This document shows, piece by piece, positions 11,196-23,295 of a stretch of 64,000 nucleotides of DNA; the first letter of the stretch is position 1, and every line of letters starts with the position of its first letter. The notes beneath the pieces are model-generated. The model saw only the letters and a list, made by a program, of their open reading frames with translations. It had not been told where the DNA came from and searched no databases. The DNA lies in NCBI GenBank assembly GCA_948146395.1, contig OX411555.1, positions 43,640,225 to 43,704,224 of the forward strand, written 5' to 3'. The DNA is from Fragum whitleyi. Taxonomy: Eukaryota; Mollusca; Bivalvia; Cardiida; Cardiidae. The position numbers and the translations under genes were made by a program.

Positions 11196-12335
11196 ATCAA
11201 GCCCTAAGCATTATCCTGTGAAATTTGGTTGAATTCCGACCAGTGGTTTCAGAGAACAAGATTATTTTATCCTCCACTCTATGAGGTTCTTTTTTGGTGA
11301 CACGACAGCCTGTAGCTCCCAAGTTATCAGCCTGATCAGGATTAAAAGAAAGAATCTAAAAGGGCATGTCCTAAGCATCATTCCTGCGAAATTTGGTTGA
11401 ATTTTGCCCTGTAGTATTGGAGAAGATAATCAAAGAACAAGAGGACCAAGACGGTCCTAGATCGCTCACCTGAGTCTCTTTGACCCCTGGGACATCACAC
11501 TAATTAGATAGGCAATTATCTTCTTTTTGACAACTGCCTAAGATCAATACCATGGAACATTTCCAGCGAAGAGCAAGACAGATATGCCTTTTTACTCTGA
11601 TTCTATGTAAAAAGGGATGCACCCGGCTGGACCCCAAGGTCTTGATATGAAAAAACTTGGAAGAGGTCCATAACATTATGCTACATACTAAATAGGAAAG
11701 CTGTCCGCCTTCTGGTTTCAGAGAAGAAGAATTTTGAAGGTTTTTCTATTTTCACCCATTATGCTCAGATGAGCTGAAAGGGATGCGCCCAGGTGGATCC
11801 TAAATATAAACCAAAGGGTCTTGATATGAACAAACTTGGTAGGGGCCCACTAGATGATGCTACATAACAAAAATGAAAGCAGTGTGCCCTCTGGTTTTGA
11901 TTAAAGAAGATTTTAAAAGATTTTCGCTCTTTGATTCTATGTAAAAAGGATTGCGCCCAGGTGGAGCCCAAATATGATCCTAGGGTCTTGATATTAATAA
12001 ACTTGGTAAAGGTCCATTAGATGATGCTACATACAAAATTTGAAAGCTGTCTGCCTTTTGGTTTCATAGAAGAAGAGTTTTAGAGATTTTCATATTTTTA
12101 CCCTTCGTGCTCATAAGAGATAAAGGGATGCACCCGTGCAAAGCCCAAATATGAACCAAGGGTCTTGATATGAACAAACTTGGTAGAGGCCCACTAGGTG
12201 ATGCTACATACCAAATATTAAAGCTCTCTGCCTTCTGGTTTCGATTCAAGAAGATTTTAAAAGATTTTTGCTCTTTGATTCTATGTAAATACTCATTCTC
12301 ATGAGAATTGGGATTCTGGGGGTTCTAAAATATCA

Positions 12336-12840
12336 ACAAGAGCCATGTCGGACATTGCCATCCCCCGCCGAGAAAGCTTGATAGTAAACTGAAGCCTAAT
12401 AGATTAAGGGTTCTACTTTAAGAAATTAAGCCCCTACAAAATCGAGGTCTTTAAAATAACAAAGGGCAATTACACCAAAATTATGCAAGCCAGAGTTATA
12501 GTTCTCATTGCACTCCTCTTCCATGAGATCTATCCACCCATAAAGTTTCAAGTTGATAGCTAAAATACTTTAGGAGATAAGCTCCGGACAAAATCTAAGT
12601 CTTAAAAATAACAAAGGGCAATAACTCCAAAATTAAGCAAGCAAGAGTTGTAATTCTTGTGCACTGCACTTCTCCACCATGTGATCTATCAACCCATAAA
12701 GTTTCAAGTTGATAGCTATAACACTTTAGGAGATATGCTCCGGACAAGTTTAGTGACGGAACCTCGGAATGACGGAATGACAGAATGACGGACGGAGAGC
12801 ATTACTATATCCCATCGCCGAAAACGGAGGGGGATAAAAA
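12336..12840 (+). mobile_element. Family D element nested in the 25-bp-TIR transposon
   Basis: Starts ACAAGAGCCATGTCGGACAT, inner motif CATCCCCCGCCG. Two core units contain GGGCAATAACTCCAAAATTA and AGTTTCAAGTTGATAGCTA. A GACGGAATGACGG run and GCCGAAAACGGAGGGGGATA follow, then AAAA. Confidence 0.75.
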
Positions 12841-13706
12841 ATGAATATCATTGTAACCCTCCAAATTTTCTAAAATCAGGTAAGGTAAACATCAACCTAT
12901 AATAATGTGAAATATTTTATACTACATCCGAAAGGTAAAAAAGTTATAAAGATGGGCGTAACTGTCTTATTTTGGCGTTTTTCATCAAGTAATATGCGCT
13001 ACTTGTACCCTTGCCACAGTAATATCAAAGTAAAAAAACTGAAAAAGTATACTGTTATCTTTTGGTTTGATCATCTTTCATACCAGATATTTTTTCTGCA
13101 CATTAATAGTTTTGTAGTTCTATTCACTTCCAGGAAACGGATTTTCTCCATTGTTAGAATGGGTGTTGGTGACAGACCTTTTCAAAGACATATTTTGCAT
13201 TTTACACCGACTTTTAGTTTGATTTTCGAAGTGCACGATAACAATCCAAAATTAAAGTGCGTCGAGAAATCAACTGGAATACATATCAAATGAAAATGAT
13301 TGATTAGTCTTCTTTTTCATTGCAAAATTGTGTTTTTCTGTTTGAATACTTGAATTAGGTATATTGTGATGAAGATTACACATTATTAATTGAATGTAGT
13401 TTAAATGATAACCCAAAGCCCAAAAACGTGCTAAATTGTAAATTAAATCATGCTTGGCTGAAAAATTATCTGACTCATTGAAAGAAATGGTTTTAGGTGT
13501 ATAGTCTCTTTATGAAGAGGTGAGAAAATCTGAATACGAAAACGATTGCAAGTTACCTTTTGAACATAAAAATTTCTTTAAAATATATAACGCAAATTAA
13601 CTTATCTATGGTTAAATACTTATGCACATCGCACCTCTAGGTTGACCCACTCAAAAAAATTTGTCACCACTTTAAGCATCGTCATTTCTACCCAATTTTC
13701 ACTGTG

Positions 13707-14595
13707 TCGAAGATTTCAGTTTCTCAAACACTCAAAATTGTGCAATGCACTGTTGGCCCGGTCAAACTTTTATTTCTCAAGACTAAGAATGCTGATTAAA
13801 AACAAATAATAGCTGTACCACCGTGAAACACCAATCGCAATGAAATATATATGCATGGTCTCGAAGATTACAAAAAGTTATTCTTGCAGCATTTAAAGGT
13901 AGGGAATAAGGTTTACCCATCATAGAAATGCTGTTTTTGTAATTTTAGGTACCATAGGAAGGGATATCTGATCTATTTATATGTCTCGGTTGAATTTTTT
14001 CGTAGGCATTAAAATTCTGTATCGAATATTACGGTCACGATGATTACAAAACGCACCGCTTTACAGCATATTTTACACACTGAACGTTGTTTGCAGCATT
14101 TCTCAGTGATAATTGTTTATACTTGTTATGTTACAGGTTTTGATGCTCTCATACATTATGATTTTGTTGTGGACGGTATTGAAAAATCTAGTGTCGAAGA
14201 TTACATTAGTTCATTGCAAGAAGACCCCTTCTCTGAATGAACTGGTATAAGGAATTCTGTACCATTTTTTTAATTATGATTAAAACACATTATTTTTGAA
14301 GCATAAATTCAGCATGCTAAAAAAATAGAAATTGTTCAATATTTGGGCTTATTTCCATCAATTTAGCCCCTTGAAAGTCTCGGCATCGAAGATTACTTCA
14401 AAATTGCATTTTTCAGCGACACCAGGTTTTGGCTCAATAATTTTTGAACTCAATTCGGTGCACGGCGCGTTTTCTAGAGGTAAAGGACATGTGTACGATA
14501 TGTTTGAAAGAATATCTTTGTACTGAAAATAGGCATCTCGGCTTAATGTACTAGCAAAAACCGTCAAATGAAAAAGCGACAGTATCGAATATTAT
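13707..14595 (+). repeat. Six TCGAAGATTAC-type motifs at ~150-200 bp spacing
   Basis: Motif copies start at 13707, 13861, 14032, 14194, 14386 and 14585, four of six differing from TCGAAGATTAC by at most one or two bases. Spacings are 154, 171, 162, 192 and 199. Sequence between is not obviously conserved. The array occupies the right half of the 25-bp-TIR transposon and resembles, in design, the GATGGCAGCCA arrays at the window start. One copy lies in a short open frame (14040-14240). Confidence 0.5.
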
Positions 14596-15169
14596 GAAAT
14601 ACACATATAAACACATCTTTTGTCTCCCAAACGGCAACCACGATCATTTTCTTAGTGTGCATAGATTAAGTCCATGGAGGCCTATCAAATTAAGCACAGA
14701 ATGATCACATAAAATATAATTCAGTCGACTAAAAATGTGGTGACACCAAAATCCCAATTCTCATGAGAATGAGTGGAAAAAGGGTTGCGCCTGGGTGGAG
14801 CCCAAATATAATCCTAGGGTCTTGATATGACCAAACTTGGTAGAGGTCCACTAGATGATGCTACAGACAAAATATGAAAGATGTCTGCCTTCTGATTGAA
14901 GAGAAGAAGATTTTTAAAGATTTTCATATTTTCATCCTTTTTGTTAAGGGTAAAGGGAAAGTTAAGGGTGGATTTCCTTTACTTGAACAACTTTGGTAGA
15001 GCTTGACCCAAGGAACATCCTTGCAAAGTTTCATCAAGATTGGTCAAATGGTTTAGGAGGAGAAGATGTTTAAAGAAATTGTGGCCGATGCACGACTGAC
15101 GACGGACATTCTACGATCACAATAGCTCACCTTGAGCACTTCGTGCTCAGGTGAGCTAAAAAGTTTACA

Positions 15170-16544
15170 CATTAGAGATGGGCAGATTAATCAACTATAA
15201 TCGATAATCAGTTGGTTTGGGCCCCCGATTATGATAATCCACTAAGAAATTTCATAATCGATTAATCAGTTACTAACACATGTATTGTTTTTGAAACGGA
15301 CATAAATTTGATTGCTCAGCGTGAAACAGTTGTGACTGCCTATTTGTTTATAGGTAGTTATAGCGAGCGCATATTAACTTGAACCTGACCTTTATGCAGA
15401 ATGAATCATTAGGCTCATGAATACAATTCCGAAGATACTTCAGCACGTGACGATCAAGCACGGACATTCCGTTATACTGTACAAATTATAAGAATGTGTG
15501 GACTTAGTTGTATACTTGTATGAAGCAGACGAGTCATTTTAGAAAGCAATTGTTCCTGCTAGTGTGAGACTATGAGAGGGAATTTCATTTGATTTCGAGT
15601 CAAAAACACAAATTGCATTTAAAGAAACTTGAAAATTTGAATTTTTTTCTCGCTCGCATCTACAGATTATTAAATAGGAAACTCAATTTATGAATTGAAT
15701 CACTAGTTCATGAAGTTGACCGAATACCGCTGTTACAGTGAAAAACATGGGCGATTACAGGGTAACAGAGCAAACACATGTACCCCAACTGTACGATTGA
15801 ATTCCGATGGTAAGTCATGTTTTGCCGAAGGGAAACGACCGATATTTAATGTATTTAAATCGCAAAGGTTATGTTCAGGTCAATATGCTATCACTATACA
15901 ACTGTTTCATGTTGAGCCATGAAGTTGGTAGAAAAAGTGCAGAAAGAGTCTTTAGGTCATGAGTTTTGACTAAACTTTCACATTCTATTCTTTTAAGGAT
16001 GAAACTAGGAGTGCCATATCAATTTCTAACAATTGATCATTTGTTGATTTACTCTGCCTACTAAAAACCGATTATTGCTCCGGGCACACATTTTAAATTT
16101 TTGGGGGCACATGGAGTTTTTTTGAAAACTTGGTGAATTTCATTAAATTTTCACAACATCTCGAACCATACTTAGACTAGACGCCTATAACTTCAATAGA
16201 CTGGCTTTTAGGACGAAACGTTAACCGTCTGTCCACAAATGGAAAAAAATACTAAGTGAAAGATCTTGCTAAAGTTACACCCTATCAAAGACTTTTACTT
16301 TATATTTGATTATATATGTCCGTTTCGATTCGACAATTTATTATGTGAAGCGACATTGACCTAGTTGGTTATTCGGAATTTTTGTGAAACCAGTCTGTTT
16401 TAAAACGCACACTTGACTTTCAATTGAAGAGCAACTACAGTTACAACATTATGGAAGCCATTTATGCACGATTCTTAAAAGGTATTTATCAATTATTTTT
16501 CTTGATCACTGGTTTCGATTATTGATTAGCTACCTGTGAGATGT
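15170..16544. mobile_element. Possible hAT-like region with ATCGATTA-rich end
   Basis: TTAGAGATGGGCAGATTAAT and TATAATCGATAATCAG at the left resemble hAT-type ends I have seen in animals. TCGATTATTGATTAGC at 16517-16532 could be a decayed right end. The interior (about 1.3 kb) holds only short open frames with no transposase domain. The assignment rests on terminal resemblance alone. Confidence 0.3.
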
Positions 16545-16760
16545 TGGTTGGTTGGTTGAATGGAGTTTAACGTCGCTTTCAACATTATTTCAGTTATATC
16601 GTGAAGGCTGGAGCACCTAACAATGGTTTCCTAGTATTTCTCTCAACAGTACAACCACCACATCCTTTCCTAGCCTCCAGCTACTATCTCACATAGGTCT
16701 ACGATTATCAACCCATTGGTGAGAGACAAATAGTCGGAAAGAATGAGTGCCGCCGTCGGG
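16545..16760 (-). mobile_element. SINE truncated in its tRNA head, with 13-bp target duplication
   Basis: Flanked by ACCTGTGAGATGT at 16532-16544 and 16761-16773. Tail (TTGG)n then TTGAATGGAGTTTAACGTCG. The copy stops at GAATGAGTGCCGCCGTCGGG, so the tRNA-like part is missing. Since the SINE runs on the minus strand, this is a 5' truncation, as left by LINE-driven target-primed insertion. Confidence 0.85.
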
Positions 16761-16839
16761 ACCTGTGAGATGTATTTTCCAATCCACTCAGTAATATTGA
16801 AGATTGATTGATAACCAGTCTACAGATATCGTGCACTTG

Positions 16840-17710
16840 TGTCATGGCATATACATATTTGAGTCACAACCACTTTTCTAGAGTAAACACTTTTCCACAA
16901 AACATATAATACCATAACCCACTTTAACAATTAAATTAGACAAGAAAATATTTCTAGACATATGTTGAATTTAGGTATATCATACGAAAGTATTGAAATG
17001 AAAGGAAAAATGTTGTTTATCAGTATCTTTTTCCTTTTCCTTCAAAAAGTTTCAACTTTCTTCTGGGAACATCAAGATCTGGTCTTCTTTGGGGAGGGTT
17101 AATCAGAATCTTATGTCATGTACTACTTTTAATATTTTTTTTATCAGTTTAAGGTTTTTTTTCTATTTCTCATGTCCATTTGTGTTCCTTCTGTACATTT
17201 AAACTTTTTGCCATGGCTCATACATATTTTAGTGTTAACCTATTTCAAAATGACATAAATTTACCATAATCCAATTTAACAAATAGGGCAGACCCCAAAT
17301 TAGTTCTAGACATACACATGTACTCGTAGGTGGAATTTATGTATATCACCAAGAAAAATTGAAAGGATAAGAAAAATGCTGTTTATCAGTATTTACTTTT
17401 TTCCCTTCAGAAAGTTTCAACACTTTCTTCTTAGAACATCAAGATCTGGCCTCAGTTTCTCAAAAAAAAAATTAAGTACATTTTCAGACTCAATTCTTAG
17501 CACCATACGGCAAACCCAAATCACACAAAATCAACATGAACTTCAATCAAAAAACCCTTTAACGATAAAAGAGTATTCCATTGAAGTTGAGCATGTACTC
17601 ATTAGTATGTACTTAAGTTTTTTTGAGAAACCAGGGCCTGGTCTTGCTTCGGAAAAAGTTAAATCAGATATTTGCCATAAAGCTTTTGCCATATATCACT
17701 TGTAATATTT
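16840..17710. repeat. Diverged ~370-bp tandem duplication
   Basis: GTCATGGCATATACATAT (16841) recurs as GCCATGGCTCATACATAT (17210). CTGTTTATCAGTAT-type sequence and AACATCAAGATCTGG recur in both units (about 17070 and 17438). A weaker third copy may end near 17700. Confidence 0.5.
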
Positions 17711-18034
17711 TATCATTTTATGTTTTTCGTATTTCTAATGTTCACTTGTGTTAATTCTGTACATCTAAATATGTTTTCTTTTAACTAAGTAAATCCTAAG
17801 TATATAGCCAATAAGGTCTACGTCAATTGACTAACATAAAAAATTAAGACAAAATATTTGTATGTTGCTTCATAATATTCAAATTAAGACATAGGAAAAC
17901 ATTGTGACAAAGAAATAAAGACAACCCTAATAACATATAATTCATGCACTTTTTGCAACTCCTTTGAAGGCAAACCAGACCAAACATTCTTGTCTGGTAA
18001 CAAGAACATTCTGCTTATCTTGTTTGCATTCACA
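17711..18034. other. No recognised feature
   Basis: AT-rich sequence leading to the target site of the next SINE. Confidence 0.45.
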
Positions 18035-18048
18035 TTTAATTCATTAGA

Positions 18049-18336
18049 TTTGATTTGATTTGAATTGGGGTTTAACGTCGCTTTCAACAATCTTGCAGTT
18101 ATATCGCGACGACTGGAGCACCTAACGATGGATTCCTGGTATTTCTCACACCAGTACTACCACCACATCCCTTTCCTAGCCTCCAGTTGCTATTCCACAT
18201 AGGTTTACGATTATCTACCCATAGGTGGAAGACAAATGTCGGAAAGGATAAAAGCGCGGCCGGGGATCGAACCCGTGCGAATATAGACCCCTGGATTAGA
18301 AGTCTGGCGCGCTACCAACTGCGCTATTGCCGCGGC
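18049..18336 (-). mobile_element. Full-length tRNA-headed SINE, 14-bp target duplication
   Basis: Flanked by TTTAATTCATTAGA at 18035-18048 and 18337-18350. Read on the minus strand it starts GCCGCGGCAATAGCGCAGTT, carries the pol III A box GCGCAGTTGGTAGCGCG and B box GGTTCGATCCC, then the shared body and an ATCAA-type tail. Its head belongs to the GCCGCGGC subfamily, shared with the copies at 23548 and 47027. Confidence 0.92.
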
Positions 18337-18469
18337 TTTAATTCATTAGAACTCTTATGACTCTTAATATTTCCCGAATGAAACAGCTTTCAACTGTTGC
18401 ATCTAAAAAGCTTCAAACATCAACACGGACAATGCATGAAAATATCAAAATAAGAAACAAGAGGGCCTG

Positions 18470-19625
18470 TCAAACACTCCCTCGCCTGCACGCAGTCCAC
18501 GGAGATTGCCTACAAGACTCCTGCCAAAAGACAGGAAATTAATTGGTGGCTACCGCGCTGTGGTAACCAAACGGTTTGCTGCCTTCCTGCAATCCTCTGC
18601 AGGGGGGTTGTACTCCTTGAAGAGGGCCATGGAGTACGCCCTTTCTATTGAGAACTATATGATATACGTCAGTACATTTTCTGTTTTTAGGAAGTTTGTG
18701 AAAACAGGAAATCTATCGACGTATATAGACAGCCTGATTGAGAAATGCAAGCAGCCCGGCTCCATTCTATCATTCATTACGGTCATCAAATCTTTCTGTA
18801 GGTTTCTGGCCCGTGTACCTCGTCCCAGTTTGCCCATCTGTCTTAAGAATGCCTTGGGATCCAGAAGTTATTTCTCAAGAAGAGGGCGGTCCGACAGCAC
18901 GAGGTGATGCGGCTGCACCGTTTCAAGTCGAGTGGAATAGATGTCTGTGAATTATGTGAGCATCCAGAGGTCCTAGCGCCAATCAGGGAGATGAGATGTG
19001 ATCAAACGGAGGCCAGCAGACTTATCGCTCTAAGTAAGTACCTGGCCTCCGTATTGATTGTGGAGCCCAGACAGGGGCCATTGCCAACCTCCTCTGCGAA
19101 GAAAACGGCCTCATCAGACACCTTGTGCTGGTCGGGTCGCACAAGACCTCCCTGTCCAGGGTAGCCTACTTATCTGTGACCCCACTCGTATATGGTGCTC
19201 TTTTTAAATCTTGTGGCTTTAGCCAAACGTTTTGGGTCCGCAACCGTCTTCTGCACCGACGGCGGACATGCTTTAAACACTTCTCAAGTTGGTGAAATGT
19301 TTGAGGCCGTCTGGCAGAAGACAGGCTTCTGTGCAAGGTTTGGCCACTTTAACGCTAAACTTAACCACAAAAGGCTGGCTACCCTAGCAACGCCTCGACA
19401 CAGACGGAGATGAAATATTACATTCTTGCACAGGGGCCAACACAGGCGGCACAGACGGTAGAGAAATTTAAGTTCTATGTTGAGAGTAAGAGCGAGGAGT
19501 TGCGCTCTCCTGATGCCTCTGTGCCCTCGGCATCAGCCCCTGTGACCTCGGTGCCCTCTATCTCTGACCCGAAGATTTTGGAGCCCAAGCAAGACCAAGA
19601 GATCTTGGACAGTACACTCTCTTGA
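18470..19625 (+). pseudogene. Tyrosine-recombinase-like gene with several frameshifts
   Basis: Broken frames read in order. An N-terminal core-binding-like helical domain lies at 18545-18800 (KCKQPGSILSFITVIKSFCR at its end). A middle part follows. A frame then gives LVLVGSHKTSLSRVAYLSVT, then VFCTDGGHALNTSQVGEMFE and AVWQKTG, then KRLATLAT, and finally YYILAQGPTQAAQTVEKFK. This order (HK-T strand, vF.T-G box, Arg-Thr-rich helix, terminal Tyr-containing helix) matches tyrosine recombinase-type proteins of eukaryotic Crypton or DIRS-like elements as I recall them. At least three frame changes make it non-functional. Base composition is more GC-rich than the flanks. No element ends were identified, so the element class is inferred. 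Confidence 0.55.
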
Positions 19626-19735
19626 AGAAAGGTTCCAATTGGTGTTATCCGAAGTAAGATCGCCAATACCCTGTAAGAATCACAAGATCCATACAGGGTA
19701 AGGGATAAACTTTGGAACCTTTTTTCGAAGAAAGG
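19624..19735. repeat. Two-tier inverted repeat after the recombinase pseudogene
   Basis: Outer arms GAAGAAAGGTTCCAA and TTGGAACCTTTTTTC enclose inner arms ATACCCTGTA and TACAGGGTA. GAAGAAAGGTTC also recurs directly at 19728. It could be the end structure of the recombinase-bearing element. Confidence 0.5.
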
Positions 19736-19803
19736 TTCTGATTAGGTCCTCGTGACCAAATGGCCAGAAACTTCATGACTGTGAATGATTATTTATATAT
19801 AAA

Positions 19804-22678
19804 ACAAGAGGGCTGTTGCTGGGTCGCTCACCTGAGAAAAAAGCTTCATTACCTAGGTATGTCCATGCAACCACAGAAAAAGAGATCTTCACTTATTTAA
19901 TCAGATAACATTTGAAATAATCCTCCCTCCCCCCTCTGCTCCTCCCCTGGTCATTATTTATTTAAGCTTTTTTCATAAATGGTCCGTGATCAGCTAATCT
20001 ATGCCAGATATACAGGCTGAGTCTGAGACTTATAAAGTTTTCTTTAATGAGTTGATCAATCCATGTCAAATATAAAGGCTGTAGGGATTCAAAATTCAAC
20101 ATAGCACTCCCCCTCCCCCAAGATGCTCTGCACCTGGTGAATCTACAGTCATGATTTTAGCTAATTCAATTAATGTACATATGCTGATCATCCATACCAA
20201 TTTTCAAGTCTGTAGGACTTCTGGTTCATTAGAAGAAGATTAAAGATTTCAAAAATGATCCAAAGTACTACCCCTCCCAAAGACACTCAGCACCTGGTGA
20301 CCCTACAGTCATGATTTTAGCTATTTTTATTAATGTCAGTATATTGATCACCCATGACAATTTTCAAGTCTGTAGGGTTCCTGATCCAGGAGAAGAATAA
20401 GGTTAAAGATTTCAAAATTGATCCAAAGTACTACCCCCTCCCCCTCAATGCTCCTCATCTGGTGGCCCTACATTCATATTTTAGCTGTTTTATTTAAGAT
20501 CCATATGCTTATCAACCATGCCAATATTGAAGTCTGTAGGGCGCCTGGTTCATTAGAAGATGAAATTCAAAGTTACAAAATTTTCACAAAAGTACTACCT
20601 CCTCCCCCTTGGTGCTCCGCACCTTGTGGCATTACAGTCATGATTTTAGCTATTGTTATTAAGGTCTATGAGCTGATCCTCCATGCCAATTTTCAAGCCT
20701 GTAGGGCTTGTGGTTCATCAGAAGAAGGTTAAAGATTACAAAGTTTTACAAAGTTTTCACAAAAGTACTACCCCCTCCCCCCTGGTGCTCCGCACCTGGT
20801 GAATCAACAGTCATGATTTTAGCTACTTTTATAAAGATCCATATGCTGATCATCCATGCCAATATTCAAATCTGTAGGACTCTTGGTTCAGAAAAAGAAA
20901 AAGGTTAAAGATTACAAAATTTTCATCAAAATACTACCCCTTCCCCTGGTGCTCCGCACCTGGTGGCCCTACAGATAAGATTTTAGCTATATTTATTAAG
21001 GTCTATGAGCTGATCATCCATGCAAAATTTTAAGGCTGTAGGGCTTCATATTCAGAAGAAGGTTAAAGATTACAAAATTTACCTAAAGCACTACCCCCTC
21101 CCCCCTGGTGCTCCGCACCTGGTGGCCCAACAGATATGATTTTAGCTATTTTTATTAAGGTCTATGAGCTGATCATCCATGCCCAATTTCAAGGCTGTAG
21201 GGCTGCTTGTTTAGAAGAAGAATTTTAACAGGGGTCTCATTTGCCGATTTTTGGGGCCGAAATTCGGCCCCATTCCCAATTGCAAAAAGTATCTTTTTTT
21301 CCCAATTCTAGGCTGAAAATTCCCAATAAGCAGCTAAATTTCCCCCGATTAAGGCAACACAGAATGATACATAGAACTGGCATCCTTGCCTGTAAAATTA
21401 TCGTAAGAAACAACTCTCGAATGAATAAACTGTCAACCGAGAGAGTCCCGTATTTTTGTTTACATTTCCATCCATAACGATTACCGAAATACGCCTAATG
21501 ATATCGGATAGACTGGTACTCGTCATTCTACCGTAGTAATAATCAGAGAGACGTGACCCAGTCTAGAATGAATGGCCAGTTTATTTTGCGGCTTCCATTG
21601 CCGTTATAGAGGAATAATAATTCTCCGGTATTCGCATCGAAATTTACCTACTTTGCTTGCATTTTTTGCTTTCATGAGTTGAAATAAAAACTCAACTGAT
21701 TTCTAAAGAATTGTTCACTCGGAATAGTCATTATTTGAAATTTACCGTCTTGACAAACATGATCCGCATTTTAATCTTTTACCATAACTAAGGGTAACCG
21801 TTCAGAATCCATGGATGCAAAATGTCGCACATTGATAAATATTACCGAAAAAAGATCGGCAAAAGAGGCGAAAAATGTGCCAAAATAGACACAATGTTTA
21901 AAATGCAAGCTTTAAAGGCCACAGATAAACAATCTACGTCGGACAATTTAGGAGCCGGAGGGTAAGGTCCTCAAAAACTGATTGTTTTACGCAAATCCCT
22001 TTCAACTTAGGTTGCATTTTACCTTCAAACAGGGATATGTGACATCCAATTTAACTAACATCACTGATTATACAAATGCGTAATGAAAAGCTTAGCATTT
22101 TCGTGTGAATTTTTATGGTTACAATTTATAGAGAATTGCAAAATAGACACATGGACTTTTCAAGGAAAAAAAGGCATGTCATTTATTGGTTGACACATTT
22201 TCAATTATCTCTGGAGTATATTTGATGTTTTCTAACAAAAAATAATGTAGATGTCAGGTATCTACATTTATAAACCATTTTCCAAAGAAATGATGTGATT
22301 TATAAGCTTTTTTAATTTTTCCAAATTTTGGGTAAAACGCCGCTATTTTTCCCAATCTCACTGGCCCCAGGCCCCAGACAAAAATATGCAGCAAGACCCC
22401 TGTTTAAAGATTTCCTTAAGTTTTAATCTTTGGTTGCCATAGCAACCAGAGTTTTTCACCAATTTCAATTCTTTTAGCAATTCTTAAAGGGAATCACCTA
22501 AGGAACATTTCTGCCAAGTTTGGTTAAAATTGGCCGAGTAGTTTAGGAGGAGATGACGTTTAAAGAAATTGTTGACGGACGATGGAGGACTGACTACGGA
22601 CGATGGACGATGCAGACGCCGGACAAAAGGTGATCACAATAGCTCACGTGAGCACGTTGTGCTCAGGTGAGCTAAAAA
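19804..22678 (+). mobile_element. Family B element, split by a CAGG-ended transposon
   Basis: 5' end ACAAGAGGGCTGTTGCTGGG then TCGCTCACCTGAG. The ~165-bp core has the marker GGTGCTCCGCACCTGGTGG and CTACCCCCTCCCCC. The 3' arm has TAGTTTAGGAGGAGATGACG, GACGGACGATGG and GAGCACGTTGTGCTCAGGTG then AGCTAAAAA. Its first 300 bases are almost identical to those of the copy at 28650, so these two are among the younger elements. Confidence 0.85.
21229..22402. mobile_element. CAGG-ended transposon 1, 5-bp target duplication TTTAA
   Basis: Ends CAGGGGTCT and AGACCCCTG are inverted, flanked by TTTAA at 21224-21228 and 22403-22407. The surrounding B-element core resumes without loss. The subterminal palindrome GGGGCCGAAATTCGGCCCC is shared with the 3.3-kb element at 56777. 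No transposase domain was found. CAGGGGTC-type ends with 5-bp duplications recall a hAT subgroup, but the class is not proven. Confidence 0.75.
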
Positions 22679-23295
22679 GTAGTGGTTGAAAATTTTAAAA
22701 TAAAGGACAGTTTGTGCAAGTTTTTTGGGTGGTGCGTTTTCATTGCGCTTGAGTATATAAGTATGGATTTTTTCCGATCTATCCTTGTCAAATGGCCGAC
22801 ATGGCCCTTTGCAAGTTTGGTTAGGAAACAAAAGAAATTTCAGCTAACTTTAAATTCAGTGTTGTAATCATTTAGAGGAATATACAATATACATCATTTT
22901 TCTAAGAAATTTAGGTCAAAAAGTAGATGTTTTAAACTAAGCATTCTGACATCAGCATGCTGACAATATTTTATATTTTTCACGGTCCAAGGATGCTGTG
23001 CTCAGCAATATCCATAAATTAAAGCAATACTAAGACGATGCAATTCACAAACAAGCTTATCATGGGTTTTTAATTTTAAAATCATTGTAACTGCAGCTTC
23101 ATTTAATACGTAGTGACAAGATTTAAGACATGAACCTGAATGAATATCATGTTTGTTATAATGACGTGAAGGTTGAGAATTCAAATAATAATTCAAATTC
23201 AGATTAGTCATAAGTCCTTCCATAATGGCAAATCCAGCAGTTGACTTATCCGCAGAAATTCTAGAAGAGCTAGAAGGCACCGTCTTTCTCCACAA
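22679..23295. other. No recognised feature
   Basis: AT-rich sequence; open frames are short. A start-like ATGGCAAATCC at 23225 opens 26 codons, then a stop, just before the broken frame at 23296. Confidence 0.4.

Larger units (their letters stand above)
12291..14774. mobile_element. DNA transposon with perfect 25-bp inverted ends
   Basis: The left terminus, starting ACTCATTCTCATGAGAATTG, is repeated in exact inverse at 14750-14774. The ends contain their own palindrome ATTCTCATGAGAAT. The insertion lies inside the core array of family A, whose sequence resumes on the other side. No target duplication is legible. No transposase domain was seen, so it is probably non-autonomous. Superfamily unknown. 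It contains a nested D element and the motif array at 13707-14595. Confidence 0.7.
11437..15162 (+). mobile_element. Family A element, split by a 2.5-kb transposon
   Basis: Starts ACAAGAGGACCAAGACGGTC with CGCTCACCTGAGTCTCTTTG. The ~170-bp core (GGGTCTTGATATGAACAAAC) repeats until 12290 and resumes at 14775 in matching register. The 3' arm has CATCAAGATTGGTCAAATGG, a GACGACGGAC run and the hairpin TTGAGCACTTCGTGCTCAGG then TGAGCTAAAA. It is bounded by the same ends as the copy at 61722. Confidence 0.75.

Noticed and set aside
18240..18336. tRNA gene candidate on the minus strand (also at 23.8, 26.1, 27.0 and 31.3 kb)
   Set aside because: A and B boxes are present, but each is joined to the same 200-bp body, tail and target duplication, so these are SINE heads.
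21224..22407. piggyBac-type TTAA insertion for the element in family B
   Set aside because: Flanks read TTTAA on both sides with CAGG/CCTG ends; two related insertions have GATGC and GCTCT, so the duplication is 5 bp, not TTAA.
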